64,000 nucleotides of DNA. Source: Tsukamurella sp. 8F. GTDB taxonomy: Bacteria > Actinomycetota > Actinomycetes > Mycobacteriales > Mycobacteriaceae. The notes under the pieces are model-generated. The model was given only the letters and a program-made list of their open reading frames with translations, did not search any database and was not told where the DNA came from. Within the stretch, counting starts at the first letter, position 1. Every line of letters begins with the position of its first letter. A program made the translations under genes and the position numbers. Below, piece by piece: positions 62,637-64,000 of the stretch. The stretch is from the NCBI RefSeq assembly GCF_029167375.1, contig NZ_JARFTP010000012.1:1-64000 (forward strand), written 5' to 3'.

Positions 62637-63314
62637 ATGCCCAGAGTTCTGCTAGCCGAGGACGATGACGCCATCGCCTCACCCCTCGCCCGCGCACTCG
62701 GGCGCGAAGGCTATGAGGTGGTTGTGGCGTCGACCGGGACCACCGCCCTGAAGCAGGCCACGGACGACGAGTTCGATCTCATGATCCTCGATCTGGGGCT
62801 GCCCGAGATGGACGGGCTGGACGTCTGCCGCGAGGTCCGCGCGGCCCGGCCCGGCATCGCGGTCCTCATGCTCACGGCACGCACCGACGAGGTCGACTTC
62901 GTCGTCGGGCTCGACGCCGGGGCGGACGACTACGTCGGGAAGCCGTTCCGGCTCGCCGAGCTCATGGCGCGCACCCGTGCACTCCTGCGTCGGCACAGCA
63001 CGGCCGCCAATGCCCTGGATGTGGGCGGTATCCGAATGGACGTGCGGGGGAGGAGGGTCACCGTCGACGGCCAGGACGTGAGTCTGGCCAACAAGGAGTT
63101 CGAGCTGCTCCGCTACCTCATGGAGCACGCTGGTGAGCTGTTGGCCCGCGAGGACATCCTCGGCGAGGTATGGGGCGATTCAGACCTCCGCGGCTCGAAG
63201 ACCCTCGACATGCACATCTCCTGGCTGCGCCGCAAGATCGGCGACGACGCCGGCACCAGCAAGCGCAGGATCGTGACCGTCCGCGGCGTGGGCTTCCGCT
63301 TCGACGCCGAGTAG
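62637..63314 (+). CDS. OmpR-family two-component response regulator
   Basis: A 225-aa regulator. The receiver domain has acidic residues EDDD at 8-11, phospho-acceptor Asp52 (ILDLGLPEMDG) and Lys102 (GKPF). The C-terminal winged helix (about 128-222) has LANKEFELLRYLMEHAGEL and TVRGVGFRFD. It probably pairs with the histidine kinase encoded convergently just downstream, an unusual arrangement because such pairs are normally co-directional. Confidence 0.94.
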   Translation: MPRVLLAEDDDAIASPLARALGREGYEVVVASTGTTALKQATDDEFDLMILDLGLPEMDGLDVCREVRAARPGIAVLMLTARTDEVDFVVGLDAGADDYVGKPFRLAELMARTRALLRRHSTAANALDVGGIRMDVRGRRVTVDGQDVSLANKEFELLRYLMEHAGELLAREDILGEVWGDSDLRGSKTLDMHISWLRRKIGDDAGTSKRRIVTVRGVGFRFDAE

Positions 63315-63336
63315 GTGCTCATACTCAGGGAGCGGA

Positions 63337-64000
63337 TCAGCGGGGTTCGGAGCTGAATTCGGCCTTGGGCTCGCCCGAGTCCGGAGTAGCGGCGGGAACG
63401 AAGACGGCGAATGTGGGTGGGCGGCGGTTCTGGAGTTGCAGGCGGCCGCCGTCGGCCTCGACGAACGCGCGAGCGAGCGCGAGGCCGACGCCCGTGCCGC
63501 CGGCGCCGGAGTAGCCGCGCTCGAATATCTTCTGCGCGTCCGAGTCGGAGACGCCGGGGCCCTCGTCGGTGACGGTGACGAGCACCGTCGGCGTGCCGCC
63601 CGCGCGCCCGACGGTGATCCGCGCCGTCCCGTCGCCGTGTTGCAGCGCGTTGTCGATCAGCACCGCCACGGTCTCGCGGAGCCGCGCCGGGGTGACCCAG
63701 GCGAGGATCGGCTCGCCGTCGGCGACCCGGAGGACCAGGCGTCTGCCCACGCGCGTGTAGAGCGCGCCGAAATCGGCGATCAGCGGACGCAGCTCCTTCT
63801 CGACGTCGACCGAACTGCGTGTCCCGGGCGGTGTGGCGGCACGTGCAGCGGCGACCATGTCGGTGAGCGCCGAGGTCAGTCGGTCGACCTGGTCGAGGGC
63901 GGCGTCGGCCTCCGTGACGACGTCGGGGTCGGGGTGCATCGACAACTCGTCGAGGCGGATTCGCACGGCGGTGAGGCGGCTGCGGAGCTGGTGGCTGACC
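63337..64000 (-). CDS. Two-component sensor histidine kinase (C-terminal part, cut by window edge)
   Basis: About 221 C-terminal residues are visible; the gene continues beyond 64000. The H-box VSHQLRSRLTAV begins at the edge with the phospho-accepting His. Then come the N-box (LIDNALQHGD), the G1 box (VTDEGPGVSD) and the G2 box (GGTGVGLALARAFVEADGG), all intact. The C-terminus ends 22 bp from the stop of the response regulator. Confidence 0.93.
   Translation of the reverse strand, partial: VSHQLRSRLTAVRIRLDELSMHPDPDVVTEADAALDQVDRLTSALTDMVAAARAATPPGTRSSVDVEKELRPLIADFGALYTRVGRRLVLRVADGEPILAWVTPARLRETVAVLIDNALQHGDGTARITVGRAGGTPTVLVTVTDEGPGVSDSDAQKIFERGYSGAGGTGVGLALARAFVEADGGRLQLQNRRPPTFAVFVPAATPDSGEPKAEFSSEPR

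Overview
The window is very GC-rich, densely packed actinobacterial chromosome. Its gene order matches, from memory, the Mycobacterium tuberculosis block Rv3278c to Rv3311 in reverse orientation: upp, pmmB, deoD, amiB1/amiA1-like hydrolases, lpdA, glpD2, lhr, accA3, sufE-like, sseA, maf, accE5, accD5, birA and a PH-domain membrane protein. With LGFP repeats, AccD5/AccE5 and type VII-secretion-like proteins, this points to a mycolic-acid-producing member of the Mycobacteriales. Tsukamurella, Gordonia or a relative is a reasonable guess, but the genus is not proven by what is visible. No rRNA, tRNA, CRISPR array, prophage or complete insertion sequence was seen.

Layout. (1) 0-5.1 kb: Rv3311-like acidic protein, a Cys-rich protein with an internal duplication, a type VII-secretion-like NlpC/P60 pair, upp, and a single-pass membrane protein. 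(2) 5.1-16.2 kb: an apparent 11-kb catabolic island inserted between the upp side and pmmB. It carries two GntR regulators, an oligopeptide-type ABC transporter (B-C-D-F-A), a 59-aa AtzG/DUF4089-like protein, two tandem amidases sharing gene-conversion tracts, and an isochorismatase-family cysteine hydrolase. Imperfect direct repeats of about 75 bp bracket it. (3) 16.2-28.2 kb: pmmB (with an N-terminal 36-bp tandem repeat), deoD, an enoyl-CoA hydratase, two M20 hydrolases, lpdA, a deaminase lacking its catalytic Glu, and divergent glpK/glpD2. (4) 28.2-39.1 kb: the phenylacetate regulon: paaI, paaZ and paaR on the minus strand, paaF-H-G-A-B-C-D-E-K on the plus strand, with two matching PaaR-type operators. 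(5) 39.1-51.1 kb: AraC regulator, NDMA-type alcohol dehydrogenase, patatin, dodecin, DHA2 exporter, lipoprotein, the very long helicase lhr and an LGFP protein. (6) 51.1-64 kb: redox genes with an XRE-cupin regulator, the acyl-CoA carboxylase region (accA3, accD5, accE5) interleaved with a condensation-type acyltransferase and sulfurtransferase genes, then birA, the PH protein and a convergent two-component pair. The kinase of that pair runs off the right edge.

How they work together. Phenylacetate is activated by PaaK, epoxidised by PaaABCE(D), isomerised by PaaG, opened and oxidised by PaaZ, and beta-oxidised by PaaF/PaaH; the thiolase PaaJ is not in the window. AccA3 is biotinylated by BirA and pairs with AccD5/AccE5 to supply (methyl)malonyl-CoA. 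The island looks like an import-and-hydrolyse system for an unknown amide or ureide.
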